The notes under the pieces were generated by a model. It saw nothing but the letters and a program-made list of their open reading frames with translations. It ran no database searches and was not told the DNA's origin. This document shows, one piece after another, positions 24,402-32,241 of a stretch of 64,000 nucleotides of DNA. Position 1 is the first letter of the stretch. Every line of letters begins with the position of its first letter. A program made the position numbers and the translations under genes. Origin of the DNA: Actinomycetota bacterium (lineage in GTDB: Bacteria; Actinomycetota; Acidimicrobiia; Acidimicrobiales; Ilumatobacteraceae); NCBI GenBank assembly GCA_016871355.1, contig VFZC01000003.1, positions 50,077-114,076 of the forward strand, in the 5' to 3' direction.

Positions 24402-25409
24402 TCAGCCCCCGCACACCGTCTCGACCAAGAGGCGCGTGACGACGTACGGATCCATGTTGGCGTTCGGGCGGCGATCCTCGGCGTAGCCGCGGCCGGTCTT
24501 CTCGACCGTCCACGGAATACGAATGGACGCGCCACGGTTGGAGACGCCGTAGCTGAACTTGTTCCAGGGAGCGGTCTCGTGGTGACCCGTGAGACGGCTC
24601 TGGATGTCGTGGCCGTAGTTCTCGACGTGCAACATGACCTTCTTGCCGATCGCCTCGCAGGCGGCGGTGATGGCCTTCATGTCGGTGTCGTTGCGCATGG
24701 CCTTGGTGGAGAAGTTGGTGTGTGCACCGGCGCCGTTCCAGTCGCCCTTCTGCGGCTTGGCGGCGAGGCTGATCACCACGTCGTAGTCCTCGGCGATGCG
24801 ATGCAACAACCAGCGAGCCACGGTGAGGTGGTCGCTCACGGTGAGCGCGTCAGCGGCGCCGATCTGGAACTCCCACTGACCGGGCATCACTTCGGCGTTG
24901 GTGCCTTCGATGAGCAGACCAGCGTCGAGGCACGCCTGCGTGTGCTCTTCGATGATGTCGCGACCCACGACGCGGCCGGCGCCGACGCCGCAGTAGTACG
25001 GACCCTGTGGAGCGGGGAAGCCGTTGGTGGGGAACCCGAGCGGAGAACCATCGGGACGCAGCATCGTGTATTCCTGCTCGATGCCGAAGATCATCTCGTC
25101 AGGGGCGAACTTTTTGGCCGCGTCGGCGCAGGCAGCGCGCGTGTTGGTGGGGTGCGGTGCACCGGTCTGCGCGAGCATGACTTCGCACAGAACGAGAATG
25201 TTCTTGCCGCCGCGAATCGGGTCGGGGCAGGTGAACACCGGATGCAGAGCACAGTCGGACTTGTCTCCGGGCGCCTGGTTGGTCGACGATCCGTCGAATC
25301 CCCAGATCGGCGGCGTCGTCACGTCGTCGGCCAGGATCTTCGTCTTCGAACGAAGAAGGGGCGTCGGCTCGGTGCCGTCGATCCAGATGTATTCGGCTTG
25401 GTAGGCCAC
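24402..25409 (-). CDS. glnII: type II (eukaryote-type) glutamine synthetase
   Basis: A 335-aa GSII. The N-terminus AYQAEYIWIDGTEPTPLLRS, WGFDGSSTNQAPG, GIEQEYTM, GAGAHTNFSTKAMR and NRGASIRIPWTVEKTGRGY are typical of eukaryote-like bacterial GSII. Length is normal. The GTG start at 25409 has GGAGG 5 nt upstream. It sits upstream of the GSI-glnR operon, separated by a strong terminator, so it forms its own unit. A direct repeat resembling a PHO/GlnR box lies about 95 bp upstream. Confidence 0.94.
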   Translation of the reverse strand: MAYQAEYIWIDGTEPTPLLRSKTKILADDVTTPPIWGFDGSSTNQAPGDKSDCALHPVFTCPDPIRGGKNILVLCEVMLAQTGAPHPTNTRAACADAAKKFAPDEMIFGIEQEYTMLRPDGSPLGFPTNGFPAPQGPYYCGVGAGRVVGRDIIEEHTQACLDAGLLIEGTNAEVMPGQWEFQIGAADALTVSDHLTVARWLLHRIAEDYDVVISLAAKPQKGDWNGAGAHTNFSTKAMRNDTDMKAITAACEAIGKKVMLHVENYGHDIQSRLTGHHETAPWNKFSYGVSNRGASIRIPWTVEKTGRGYAEDRRPNANMDPYVVTRLLVETVCGG

Positions 25410-25503
25410 GGGTCCTCCAGGGGGTGATGGTCCGGCACGGCGCCGGGTCTGTATGGGGCGCGCACAATCTCGCAGAAATCCGTTTCTTTCCCTTTGCCCA
25501 ACT

Positions 25504-25520
25504 GTGAACGCTGTGTGAAC
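25504..25520 (-). promoter_or_regulatory. PHO-box-like direct repeat upstream of glnII
   Basis: On the minus strand GTTCAC occurs twice with an 11-bp period (GTTCACACAGC then GTTCACAG). That unit length matches PhoP direct-repeat sites of Streptomyces, where PhoP and GlnR both bind gln promoters. Assignment is by pattern only. Confidence 0.4.
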
Positions 25521-25614
25521 CATGCCGCCGGACGGCCGGGCCGACCCGGCGAGTGTGGCGAATCCAGCCTGCTCAGCACGACTTTTCTCGCCCGGGCCAC
25601 GACCAGGCCGCCGT

Positions 25615-25620
25615 TAGCCT
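25615..25620 (+). promoter_or_regulatory. nadE: putative -10 box of nadE (TAGCCT)
   Basis: TAGCCT ends 7 nt before the GTG at 25628, consistent with leaderless transcription. Confidence 0.42.
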
Positions 25621-25627
25621 CGTCCCC

Positions 25628-27334
25628 GTGGCCTCTTTGCGCATCGGGCTGGCCCAGCTCGACCCCGTGGTCGGCGATCTCGTCGGCAACCGAGCCCTGG
25701 TGCTCGATGCGTATCGCCGGGCGTCCGAGGCCGGATGCGACGTCGTGGTGTTCAGCGAACTGGTGGTCACCGGTTATCCACCCGAAGATCTCGTTCTGAA
25801 GCCCGGTTTCGTGCGCGACACGCGCACCGTTCTCGACGACATCGCCAAGGAGACCGGCGACTGCATCGCGATCGTTGGTTTCGTCGACGTCGGCTCGGGT
25901 ACGCACTCGGCCACGGGTCGCCCCGTGATTCACAACGCCGCCGCAGTGTGTGGCCACGGTGCCGTGCACGGTGTGTATCGCAAGCGACTCCTTCCCAACT
26001 ACGACGTGTTCGACGAAGAACGCACGTTCACGCCCGGGTCGGGCGCGCATCACCTCTACGAGATCGCGGGTGTTCGTGTCGCGATCTCCATATGCGAAGA
26101 CATCTGGTACGCCGATGGGCCGGTGGCCGAACAGGCGGCTGGTGGAGCGCAACTCAATCTGAGTCTCAACTCGTCGCCGTATCACCGCGGCAAGTCGGCC
26201 AATCGCGAAATCATGCTGGCCCGTCGGGCGCGCGAGAACGCGTGTGCGATCGTCTACGTCAATCAAGTGGGCGGACAGGACGAGTTGGTGTTCGACGGCG
26301 GTTCGATGTTGTTCGACACGAGCGGCGCACTCGTCGGTCGATTGGCCAACTTCACCGACGGCCTGCTCGTGGCCGATCTCGACGTTCCCGACACGCCCGC
26401 GAACCCGACGCTGCCCGTCACCGTTCTGTCGTCGACCTCACGAGCCGACGGACCGTGTCGCGAGTCGGTCATCGAACCCGTCGTCACCGACCTGGCCGAG
26501 TTGTACGAAGCCCTGGTGGTCGGCACCCGCGATTACGTACGCAAGAACGGCTTCACCGACGTGGTCATCGGATTGTCGGGCGGAATCGACTCGTCCCTCG
26601 TGGCGTGCGTGGCCGTCGATGCACTCGGCGCCGAGCACGTGCACGGTGTGTCGATGCCCTCGCGCTATTCGTCGCAAGGTTCGAAAGACGATGCGTACGC
26701 CTTGGCCGAAGAATTGGGTATCGACGTGCGCACCATCTCCATCGAACCGGCCTTCCAGGCGTATCTCGAGATGCTCGAGCCGAGTTTCACCGGACGCTCG
26801 GCCGATCTGACCGAGGAGAATCTGCAGAGTCGTTGCCGAGGCCAGATCCTCATGGCGTTGTCGAACAAGTTCGGGTGGATGGTTCTCACCACCGGCAACA
26901 AGAGCGAAATGGCCGTCGGTTACTTCACCATCTACGGCGACTCGGTGGGTGGCTACGCGGTCATCAAGGACGTGTTCAAGACCGACGTGTTCGCGCTCAG
27001 TCGATTCGTCAACGAGCGCGCGGGCACCGAGGTGATCCCCGAGTCGGTGCTCACCAAGCCGCCGTCGGCCGAGCTCCGGCCCGATCAACGCGACGATCAG
27101 AGCCTTCCGCCGTACGACGTTCTCGATGCGGTCCTCGAGATGTACGTGGAACGCGACATGACCGCGGCCGAGATCATCGAGATCGGACTACCGAGCGACG
27201 TCGTTCGTCGCATCGCTCGTTTGGTCGACATCAACGAATACAAACGACGTCAGTGCCCACCCGGAGTGCGCGTGACCGAGAAGGCTTTCGGCAAGGACCG
27301 TCGTCTGCCGATCACCAACGGCTACCGCGGTTGA
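25628..27334 (+). CDS. nadE: glutamine-dependent NAD+ synthetase
   Basis: A 568-aa two-domain enzyme converting nicotinic acid adenine dinucleotide to NAD+ with glutamine as ammonia donor. The N-terminal nitrilase-type glutaminase has the Glu44-Lys119-Cys156 triad (FSELVVTGYPPEDL, VYRKRLLPNY, ISICEDIWY). The C-terminal synthetase has the PP-loop GLSGGIDSSLVA, plus TTGNKSEMAVGYFTIYGD and TKPPSAELRPDQRDDQSLP. The GTG at 25628 begins exactly at the conserved LRIGLAQLDPVVGD. It abuts the convergent MFS gene with no spacer. Confidence 0.95.
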   Translation: MASLRIGLAQLDPVVGDLVGNRALVLDAYRRASEAGCDVVVFSELVVTGYPPEDLVLKPGFVRDTRTVLDDIAKETGDCIAIVGFVDVGSGTHSATGRPVIHNAAAVCGHGAVHGVYRKRLLPNYDVFDEERTFTPGSGAHHLYEIAGVRVAISICEDIWYADGPVAEQAAGGAQLNLSLNSSPYHRGKSANREIMLARRARENACAIVYVNQVGGQDELVFDGGSMLFDTSGALVGRLANFTDGLLVADLDVPDTPANPTLPVTVLSSTSRADGPCRESVIEPVVTDLAELYEALVVGTRDYVRKNGFTDVVIGLSGGIDSSLVACVAVDALGAEHVHGVSMPSRYSSQGSKDDAYALAEELGIDVRTISIEPAFQAYLEMLEPSFTGRSADLTEENLQSRCRGQILMALSNKFGWMVLTTGNKSEMAVGYFTIYGDSVGGYAVIKDVFKTDVFALSRFVNERAGTEVIPESVLTKPPSAELRPDQRDDQSLPPYDVLDAVLEMYVERDMTAAEIIEIGLPSDVVRRIARLVDINEYKRRQCPPGVRVTEKAFGKDRRLPITNGYRG

Positions 27335-28519
27335 TCAGACCGCCACGCGGGTGACCACCGAGTGCACCCGCAAACACACGATCACCAGAAGCGCGCAACC
27401 CGCGCCGATCGTGGCCGGAACTTCGATGCCGTGGGCGTCGTACGTCGCCGTCGCGACGAACGACATCACGGCTCGACCCATGGTTCCGCCGCCGATGGCG
27501 AATCCGAGACCACGCCCGGGTGATTCGGGGATCGCGTTGGCGGCCAGCGGAAGCAGGCTCACGATCGCGAATTCGAAACCGAGCAAGAACAAGGCCAACA
27601 GAACGAGCCCGCTCACTTCGTTGGTGTGACCGACCCAGAACAGCAGACCGGTGGGCACGATCAACGCTGCGCCCAGGGCCGTGCTGCGCTCCTTGCCCCA
27701 CACGTCGGTGCGACGAGCACTCGTGATCGACGCCAACAACTCGAACGCGCCGAGTCCGAAGGCGACCGCGGCGATGCGGGCTTCGTCGAATCCGAATTCG
27801 TCTTCGAGCCACGAGCCGAACGTGACGAACATGCACTGGCTGGCCGCCATCAAGAAGAACATCGAGCCGACGACCCACCAGCCGTGTGACGGCATGGGTG
27901 CTTTGTTTTCGTCACGTCGTGACGTGTCGGATCGAACCTCGTCGTCACGAAGTCGTGAGGCGACGACGAGAGTCATGATCGCGGTGCCAGCGGCGCCGGC
28001 CACGTAACCCCACCGCCACGACGTGGCCGAGGCGACCAGCCCCATGATGGTCACACCCAGAAGCAATCCGAGCGCCCACGACGTCTCGGTGATGCCGACC
28101 ACGCGACCGCGACGTTCGTAGTCGACGTGGTCGTTGATCCAGGCGGTGAGCCCCACGTCGAAGACCAACTTCGACGCACCGAGGACGGCGATGGCGATGG
28201 TGAAGACGACGAGGTTGGGACTGGACGCGGCCAAGGCGGTGGCCGCGGTGACGCCGAGAAGACCGCCGGCCATCGACGTGCGACGGGCCAGACGATCGAC
28301 GATCGAACCGAGGCACGGGGCGACGATCATCGTGAACTCGGTGATCATGAGTGCGATACCGAGGCGTCCGAGACTCACGTCGAAGTCGTCGGAGATGCTG
28401 GCGAGGAACGGTGGCGCGAATCGGAAGCACGCATTGGCGTTGAGACGCGCAACCGTCAGAGCGACGACGTGCTGACGGGTCTCGGTCGGGTACGACTCGT
28501 CGAGAATTCGGTTCAGCAC
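27335..28519 (-). CDS. MFS transporter
   Basis: A 394-aa major facilitator superfamily protein with about 12 predicted helices. The loop between helices 2 and 3 reads GSIVDRLARRTSMAGG, close to the G-x-x-x-D-R-x-G-R motif A, and the central loop is charged (RLRDDEVRSDTSRRDENK). No substrate is evident. Its start overlaps the stop of the YgjP-like gene, so it is the last gene of a minus-strand cluster with the metallopeptidase and the histidine phosphatase. It abuts nadE convergently. Confidence 0.85.
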   Translation of the reverse strand: MLNRILDESYPTETRQHVVALTVARLNANACFRFAPPFLASISDDFDVSLGRLGIALMITEFTMIVAPCLGSIVDRLARRTSMAGGLLGVTAATALAASSPNLVVFTIAIAVLGASKLVFDVGLTAWINDHVDYERRGRVVGITETSWALGLLLGVTIMGLVASATSWRWGYVAGAAGTAIMTLVVASRLRDDEVRSDTSRRDENKAPMPSHGWWVVGSMFFLMAASQCMFVTFGSWLEDEFGFDEARIAAVAFGLGAFELLASITSARRTDVWGKERSTALGAALIVPTGLLFWVGHTNEVSGLVLLALFLLGFEFAIVSLLPLAANAIPESPGRGLGFAIGGGTMGRAVMSFVATATYDAHGIEVPATIGAGCALLVIVCLRVHSVVTRVAV

Positions 28520-29040
28520 TGATCGTCGTCACTTCCGCTCTTGGCGATCAGGTAGCCGATCGCTCGCTCGGCCTTCGGGTAGCGATTGACCACTTTCCAG
28601 AACTCGGCGTCGTGGCGATCGACGACCAGGTGTGCGAGTTCGTGAACGATCACGTAGTCGAGGACCCACATCGGGAATCCGACCAGACGAGCCGACACGC
28701 GCACGTGCGCCGTGGACGGAGTGCACAGGCCCCACACCGCCGTGAGATCGTCGGCCCACTCGATGGACGCGGGCTCGGGCAATCGATAGGTGGACGCCAA
28801 CTTGCGAGCACGCTCCACGAGATCGACCGACATGGTCGCGGTCTTACGCTCGAAGCGCTTGATCATCTCGCGAACCGATTCGCTCTCTTCGTGTTTGCTC
28901 ATCCAGGCCGGGATGGTGACGGTGATGAGTCGACCGTCGAGCCGCGCCGCCACACTGCGCTTGCGTCGCTTCGAACGGATGACGCGCACGTCGAACGCAC
29001 TGTCGAAGAGAGACGGCTGGTACGCCGGCCCCTCGGTCAC
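28513..29040 (-). CDS. YgjP-like M48-related metallopeptidase domain protein
   Basis: A 175-aa protein with the DUF45/YgjP fold: HELAH zinc motif at 133-137 (VIVHELAHLVV) and a downstream His143 in DRHDAEFWKVV as likely third ligand, followed by the typical YPKAERAIGYL end. YgjP-like proteins are WSS/SprT-related zinc hydrolases of unknown target, often near restriction or DNA-repair genes; here the neighbours are general. GTG start overlaps the histidine phosphatase stop by 4 bp, which decides it over the much longer upstream frame. Confidence 0.85.
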   Translation of the reverse strand: MTEGPAYQPSLFDSAFDVRVIRSKRRKRSVAARLDGRLITVTIPAWMSKHEESESVREMIKRFERKTATMSVDLVERARKLASTYRLPEPASIEWADDLTAVWGLCTPSTAHVRVSARLVGFPMWVLDYVIVHELAHLVVDRHDAEFWKVVNRYPKAERAIGYLIAKSGSDDDQC

Positions 29041-29657
29041 TCGACGGCCCCGGTGTTCTTCAGTTCCTCGGCCACCAACTCGAGCGGGAACAACAGCGAA
29101 CCGGCTCGCCACCCGTCGGCGAGGTCGTGCTCGAACCACGAACCGCCGAGATTCGGGAAGCGATGCTCCTTGCCGGCGAGATGACGGCGCAGAATACGAA
29201 TCACGCCACCGTGCGACACCACGAGCACGCAGCCACCTCCATGGAACTGCGCGATGTCGGTGAACGCGGCGAGAGCTCGTTCGCGAGTGGAGTCGGCCGA
29301 CTCGAAGTTGTCGGGCCGACGCCCGGAGTCGAGCCATCCGGGCCAACCACTGCTGATCTCCTGGCGCGTGAGACCTTGCCAGTCGCCGGCGGCGTTCTCG
29401 CGCCAACGTGCGTCGACGCGGCGAGTGGCGCAGCCCACCGTCTCGGCGATGAGATCGGCGGTCACACTGGCGCGTCCGAGATCGCTCGAGATCACGAGGT
29501 CGAACGGCGGACATTCGGCGGCGAGAAGTTGTGCGGCCTGTCGCGCTTGCAGACGCCCCAGTGTGGTGAGCGGCGGATCGGCCTGTCCTTGCCAACGACC
29601 CACCGCGTTCCATTCGCTCTGGCCGTGTCGAAGCACGAGCACCCGGGTCGTCGTCAC
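29037..29657 (-). CDS. histidine phosphatase family protein
   Basis: A 206-aa branch-1 histidine phosphatase (phosphoglycerate mutase-like). The catalytic signature is LRHGQSEWN (Arg10, His11, Gly12), with SDLGRASVTADLI and the second catalytic histidine in VVSHGGVIRIL. The substrate is unassigned; similar actinobacterial enzymes act on sugar phosphates, cobalamin or mycothiol intermediates. The GTG start is preceded by TACCGT 8 nt upstream. It heads a three-gene minus-strand operon and is divergent from the MoaD/ThiS-like gene. Confidence 0.87.
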   Translation of the reverse strand: MTTTRVLVLRHGQSEWNAVGRWQGQADPPLTTLGRLQARQAAQLLAAECPPFDLVISSDLGRASVTADLIAETVGCATRRVDARWRENAAGDWQGLTRQEISSGWPGWLDSGRRPDNFESADSTRERALAAFTDIAQFHGGGCVLVVSHGGVIRILRRHLAGKEHRFPNLGGSWFEHDLADGWRAGSLLFPLELVAEELKNTGAVE

Positions 29658-29679
29658 GGCTGTTCACGGTATCCCCCGG

Positions 29680-29685
29680 TACGCT
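29680..29685 (+). promoter_or_regulatory. putative -10 box of moaD-like gene (TACGCT)
   Basis: TACGCT ends 6 nt before the GTG at 29692, in a 34-bp divergent gap that also holds the opposing TACCGT of the phosphatase. Confidence 0.42.
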
Positions 29686-29691
29686 TCGCCC

Positions 29692-29934
29692 GTGGCCACT
29701 GTCCGGCTCTTCGCCCAGGCTCGTGAGGCGGCCGGAACCGGTCGCGATTCTCTCGACGGTCGCACCGTGGCCGAGGTGATCGACGCCGCGGTGCGCAAGT
29801 ACGGCGCCGATTTCGAACGAATCCTGCCGACGTGTCGCGTGTGGTTGAACGGCGAGGCCGTTCCGGTCGACACTCCTGTCTCCGACCGCGACGAAGTGGC
29901 AGTATTGCCTCCGGTGTCAGGAGGATGTCGATGA
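29692..29934 (+). CDS. MoaD/ThiS family sulfur-carrier-like protein
   Basis: An 80-aa ubiquitin-like protein: ATVRLFAQAREAAGTGRDSL, then LNGEAVPVDTPVSDRDEVAVLPPVSGG. MoaD-type carriers end in Gly-Gly, which is adenylated and thiocarboxylated for molybdopterin synthesis. Here two residues (Cys-Arg) follow the GlyGly, so the tail must be trimmed or the protein works differently. No other moa gene is near. Its stop region overlaps the Shine-Dalgarno and start of the RsiG-like gene, implying coupled translation. Confidence 0.82.
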   Translation: MATVRLFAQAREAAGTGRDSLDGRTVAEVIDAAVRKYGADFERILPTCRVWLNGEAVPVDTPVSDRDEVAVLPPVSGGCR

Positions 29935-30422
29935 GCTCTCACGCGAACGATGCGTCGAACATGCCCCTCGACCAACTGCGCGCCGAACGCGATCGTCTGC
30001 GCCACGAAGAAGACGCGGTGTCGTTCGTTCGCCGACTCGCGCAGGGTCGCATCGATCTCGTCGAAGCGGTTCGTCATCGTCTGTCGTCGGGTGAGTCCAC
30101 GTCGGTGGCCGACATCATTCGCTCCGGCGTCGGTCCGGCACCGAGCACCGGGTCGGCCCGTCCTCCGCGTGACACCGAGGTGGCGGCCGATCACCCGCTC
30201 GTGACCGAGTTCGATCAGCTGTGCGATCGACTCGGATTCGACGAGATGATCGAACTCGACGGGCCGGGCCTCGATCGTTTGCACGACGGTCTCGTGGCGT
30301 TCGAAGCGGCTCAGAGCGGTCGTCGTCGCGACTTGTTCGAGCGCATCGATGCGCTGACCGCCGAGTTGGTCCGTCGCTATCGCGATGGCGACGCCTCGGT
30401 CGACTCGTTGCTCCAGGGCTGA
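29931..30422 (+). CDS. RsiG/AmfC-like anti-sigma factor, c-di-GMP-binding candidate
   Basis: A 163-aa mostly helical protein. Helix 1 has the exact RsiG c-di-GMP signature E(x3)S(x2)R(x3)Q(x3)D: Glu27, Ser31, Arg34, Gln38, Asp42 (EDAVSFVRRLAQGRID). Helix 2 repeats it with one change, Gln to Phe: Glu125, Ser129, Arg132, Phe136, Asp140. In Streptomyces, RsiG with c-di-GMP sequesters the sigma factor WhiG. The middle (55-90) is a Pro/Ser/Ala linker. The ATG at 29931 has AGGAGG 6 nt upstream; the frame upstream is spurious. A WhiG/FliA-type sigma factor is not in the window. Confidence 0.8.
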   Translation: MSSHANDASNMPLDQLRAERDRLRHEEDAVSFVRRLAQGRIDLVEAVRHRLSSGESTSVADIIRSGVGPAPSTGSARPPRDTEVAADHPLVTEFDQLCDRLGFDEMIELDGPGLDRLHDGLVAFEAAQSGRRRDLFERIDALTAELVRRYRDGDASVDSLLQG

Positions 30423-30480
30423 CCAGGCCCGGAGGGCCGATCAGGGGTTCGTCGGCGACCGCCGATAGGTTCAGCCTTCT

Positions 30481-31689
30481 ATGACGCGGGTGGCGATGCT
30501 CTCGTACCACACCTCGCCGCTGGCCCAGCCCGGAGTCGGCGACTCGGGCGGGATGAACGTCTACGTGCGCGAACTGGTGGCGGCTCTCGCCCACGCCGGT
30601 GTCGAATGCACCACCTACACCCGCGAGTGGCGTTCGGGCCTGCCGCGTGAAATCCACGTCGAGCCCAACCACACGGTCGTCCACGTGCCGGCCGGTGCGT
30701 TCGATCTGCGCAAGGAAGAACTCGAAGGCGTCGTCCCGCAGTTCACCGACTTCGTACTCGACGACCTTCGCCGCCGACCGGCCGACGTGGTGCACGCCAA
30801 CTACTGGTTGTCCGGAATCGCCGGGCACTCCATCAAGCACGAGGTCGGCATTCCGCTCGTCAGCACGTTCCACACGCTTGCTCGCGTGAAGGCCGAGGGC
30901 GGCGATCCCGAACCCGAACGTCGCGAGCGCATCGAGGCGTCCATCATCGGTTGTGCCGATGCGATCTGCGTGTCGTGCGACGAAGAAGAAGATCAGTTCC
31001 GTCGTCTGTACGGCAAACCCCCCGGAGCCATGGAAATTGTGGCCCCCGGTGTCGAGCACGCGTTCTTCACACCGGGCGATCGTCGCGGTGCGCGTCAGGC
31101 GCTCGGTATGGGCGATGGCCCCGTGTTGTTGTTCGTGGGCCGCATCCAACCCCTGAAGGGTGTCGACGTGGCCGTGCGCGCATTGGCGGCCCTCGGTCGT
31201 TCCGACGCTTCGTTGTACGTGGTCGGTGGATCGAGTGGTGCCGATGGTGATGCCTACGTCGACTCGGTGCACGAGTTGGTGAATCAGCTCGGCTTGCGCG
31301 ATCGCGTGCACTTCGTTCCGCCGCAGGCGCACCACATGTTGTCGAGTTACTACCGCGCGGCCGACGCGGTGTGGGTGCCCAGCCGCTCCGAGAGTTTCGG
31401 TCTGGTCGCGCTCGAAGCTGCGGCGTGTGGCATCCCGGTGGTGGCCAACGCCGTCGGAGGCTTGCTCTCGCTCGTCGAACACGACTGCACCGGTTTCTTA
31501 GTGGCCGATCGCGACCCCGAAGTTTTCGCCCGACACACGCGCGAGTTGCTCGACAACACCGATCGCGCGCGAGCGATGGGCAGCGCCGCCGCCGAACTCG
31601 GCCGCCGCTACACCTGGAGTTTCGCGGCCGCCCGCTTGCGCCGTCTCTACACCGACGTCACGTCGCGCTCACTCGTCAACTGCTCGTGA
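30481..31689 (+). CDS. mshA: D-inositol-3-phosphate glycosyltransferase
   Basis: A 402-aa GT4 family glycosyltransferase that transfers GlcNAc from UDP-GlcNAc to inositol-3-phosphate in the first step of mycothiol synthesis. MLSYHTSPLAQPGVGDSGGMNVYV, ADVVHANYWLSG, VSTFHTLARVKA, LFVGRIQPLKGVDVAV and PSRSESFGLVALEAAACG closely follow the MshA family. TAGGTT lies 9 nt upstream of the ATG. It overlaps the YbjN-like gene by 4 bp. Mycothiol is an actinomycete hallmark and would be a substrate source for the persulfide dioxygenase encoded at 12.1-13.5 kb. Confidence 0.9.
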   Translation: MTRVAMLSYHTSPLAQPGVGDSGGMNVYVRELVAALAHAGVECTTYTREWRSGLPREIHVEPNHTVVHVPAGAFDLRKEELEGVVPQFTDFVLDDLRRRPADVVHANYWLSGIAGHSIKHEVGIPLVSTFHTLARVKAEGGDPEPERRERIEASIIGCADAICVSCDEEEDQFRRLYGKPPGAMEIVAPGVEHAFFTPGDRRGARQALGMGDGPVLLFVGRIQPLKGVDVAVRALAALGRSDASLYVVGGSSGADGDAYVDSVHELVNQLGLRDRVHFVPPQAHHMLSSYYRAADAVWVPSRSESFGLVALEAAACGIPVVANAVGGLLSLVEHDCTGFLVADRDPEVFARHTRELLDNTDRARAMGSAAAELGRRYTWSFAAARLRRLYTDVTSRSLVNCS

Positions 31690-32159
31690 GCGATCTGTTC
31701 GACGACGAGTCACTCGCCGTCCTCGAACGGCAGATCGACGAATGGCTCGGCAATCTGCGCTCCACCAACTCGGCCATCGTGGCCATTGATCACGCCGAGC
31801 CCGAGGCGGCCTTTCGCTCACGCTGGTACGTGCGTATGGCGGGGGAGTCGAAGGAATTCACCACCATCTGGATCACCCTCGGCCAGCGCACACTGCGGTA
31901 CGAGACGTACGTGATGCCAGCCCCCGAGGAGAACGCGCTCGAGGTGTTCGACAACTTGTTGCGACGCAACGAGAGATTGATCGGTGCGCATTTCTCCATC
32001 GGAGCCGAGGACGCGGTGTTCCTCCGCGGTGACCTTCCGCTGTCGGCGTTGTCGGAGGCCGAACTCGACCGCATCGTGGGTTCCACCTACGCGTACGTCG
32101 AGCAGTGCTTCCGACCGCTGTTGAAAATCGGCTTCGCATCGCGCTTCCGCGACGAGTGA
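31686..32159 (+). CDS. YbjN-domain protein
   Basis: A 157-aa protein with the YbjN/Tir-chaperone-like alpha/beta fold: FRSRWYVRMAGESKEFTTIWITLGQRTLRYETYVMP, NALEVFDNLLRRNERLIGAHFSIG and FLRGDLPLSALSEAELDRIVG. Function is unknown; in actinomycetes such proteins are often encoded next to mshA, as here with a 4-bp overlap, so a link to mycothiol metabolism is plausible. No catalytic residues are recognisable. Confidence 0.8.
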   Translation: MSDLFDDESLAVLERQIDEWLGNLRSTNSAIVAIDHAEPEAAFRSRWYVRMAGESKEFTTIWITLGQRTLRYETYVMPAPEENALEVFDNLLRRNERLIGAHFSIGAEDAVFLRGDLPLSALSEAELDRIVGSTYAYVEQCFRPLLKIGFASRFRDE

Positions 32160-32229
32160 CTCGCTCCCACCTTCACCCGCTCCGCCGGTGCGGTCGGGAA
32201 GTCGTACCGGCGGAGCTCACTCGGCTGAT

Positions 32230-32235
32230 TAGCGT
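32230..32235 (+). promoter_or_regulatory. proC: putative -10 box of proC (TAGCGT)
   Basis: TAGCGT ends 6 nt before the proC ATG. Confidence 0.45.
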
Positions 32236-32241
32236 GATCGC

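Noticed and set aside
29692..29934. Assignment of the small carrier specifically to thiamine (ThiS) or molybdopterin (MoaD)
   Set aside because: Neither thi nor moa genes are adjacent and the C-terminus is non-canonical, so only the family is stated.
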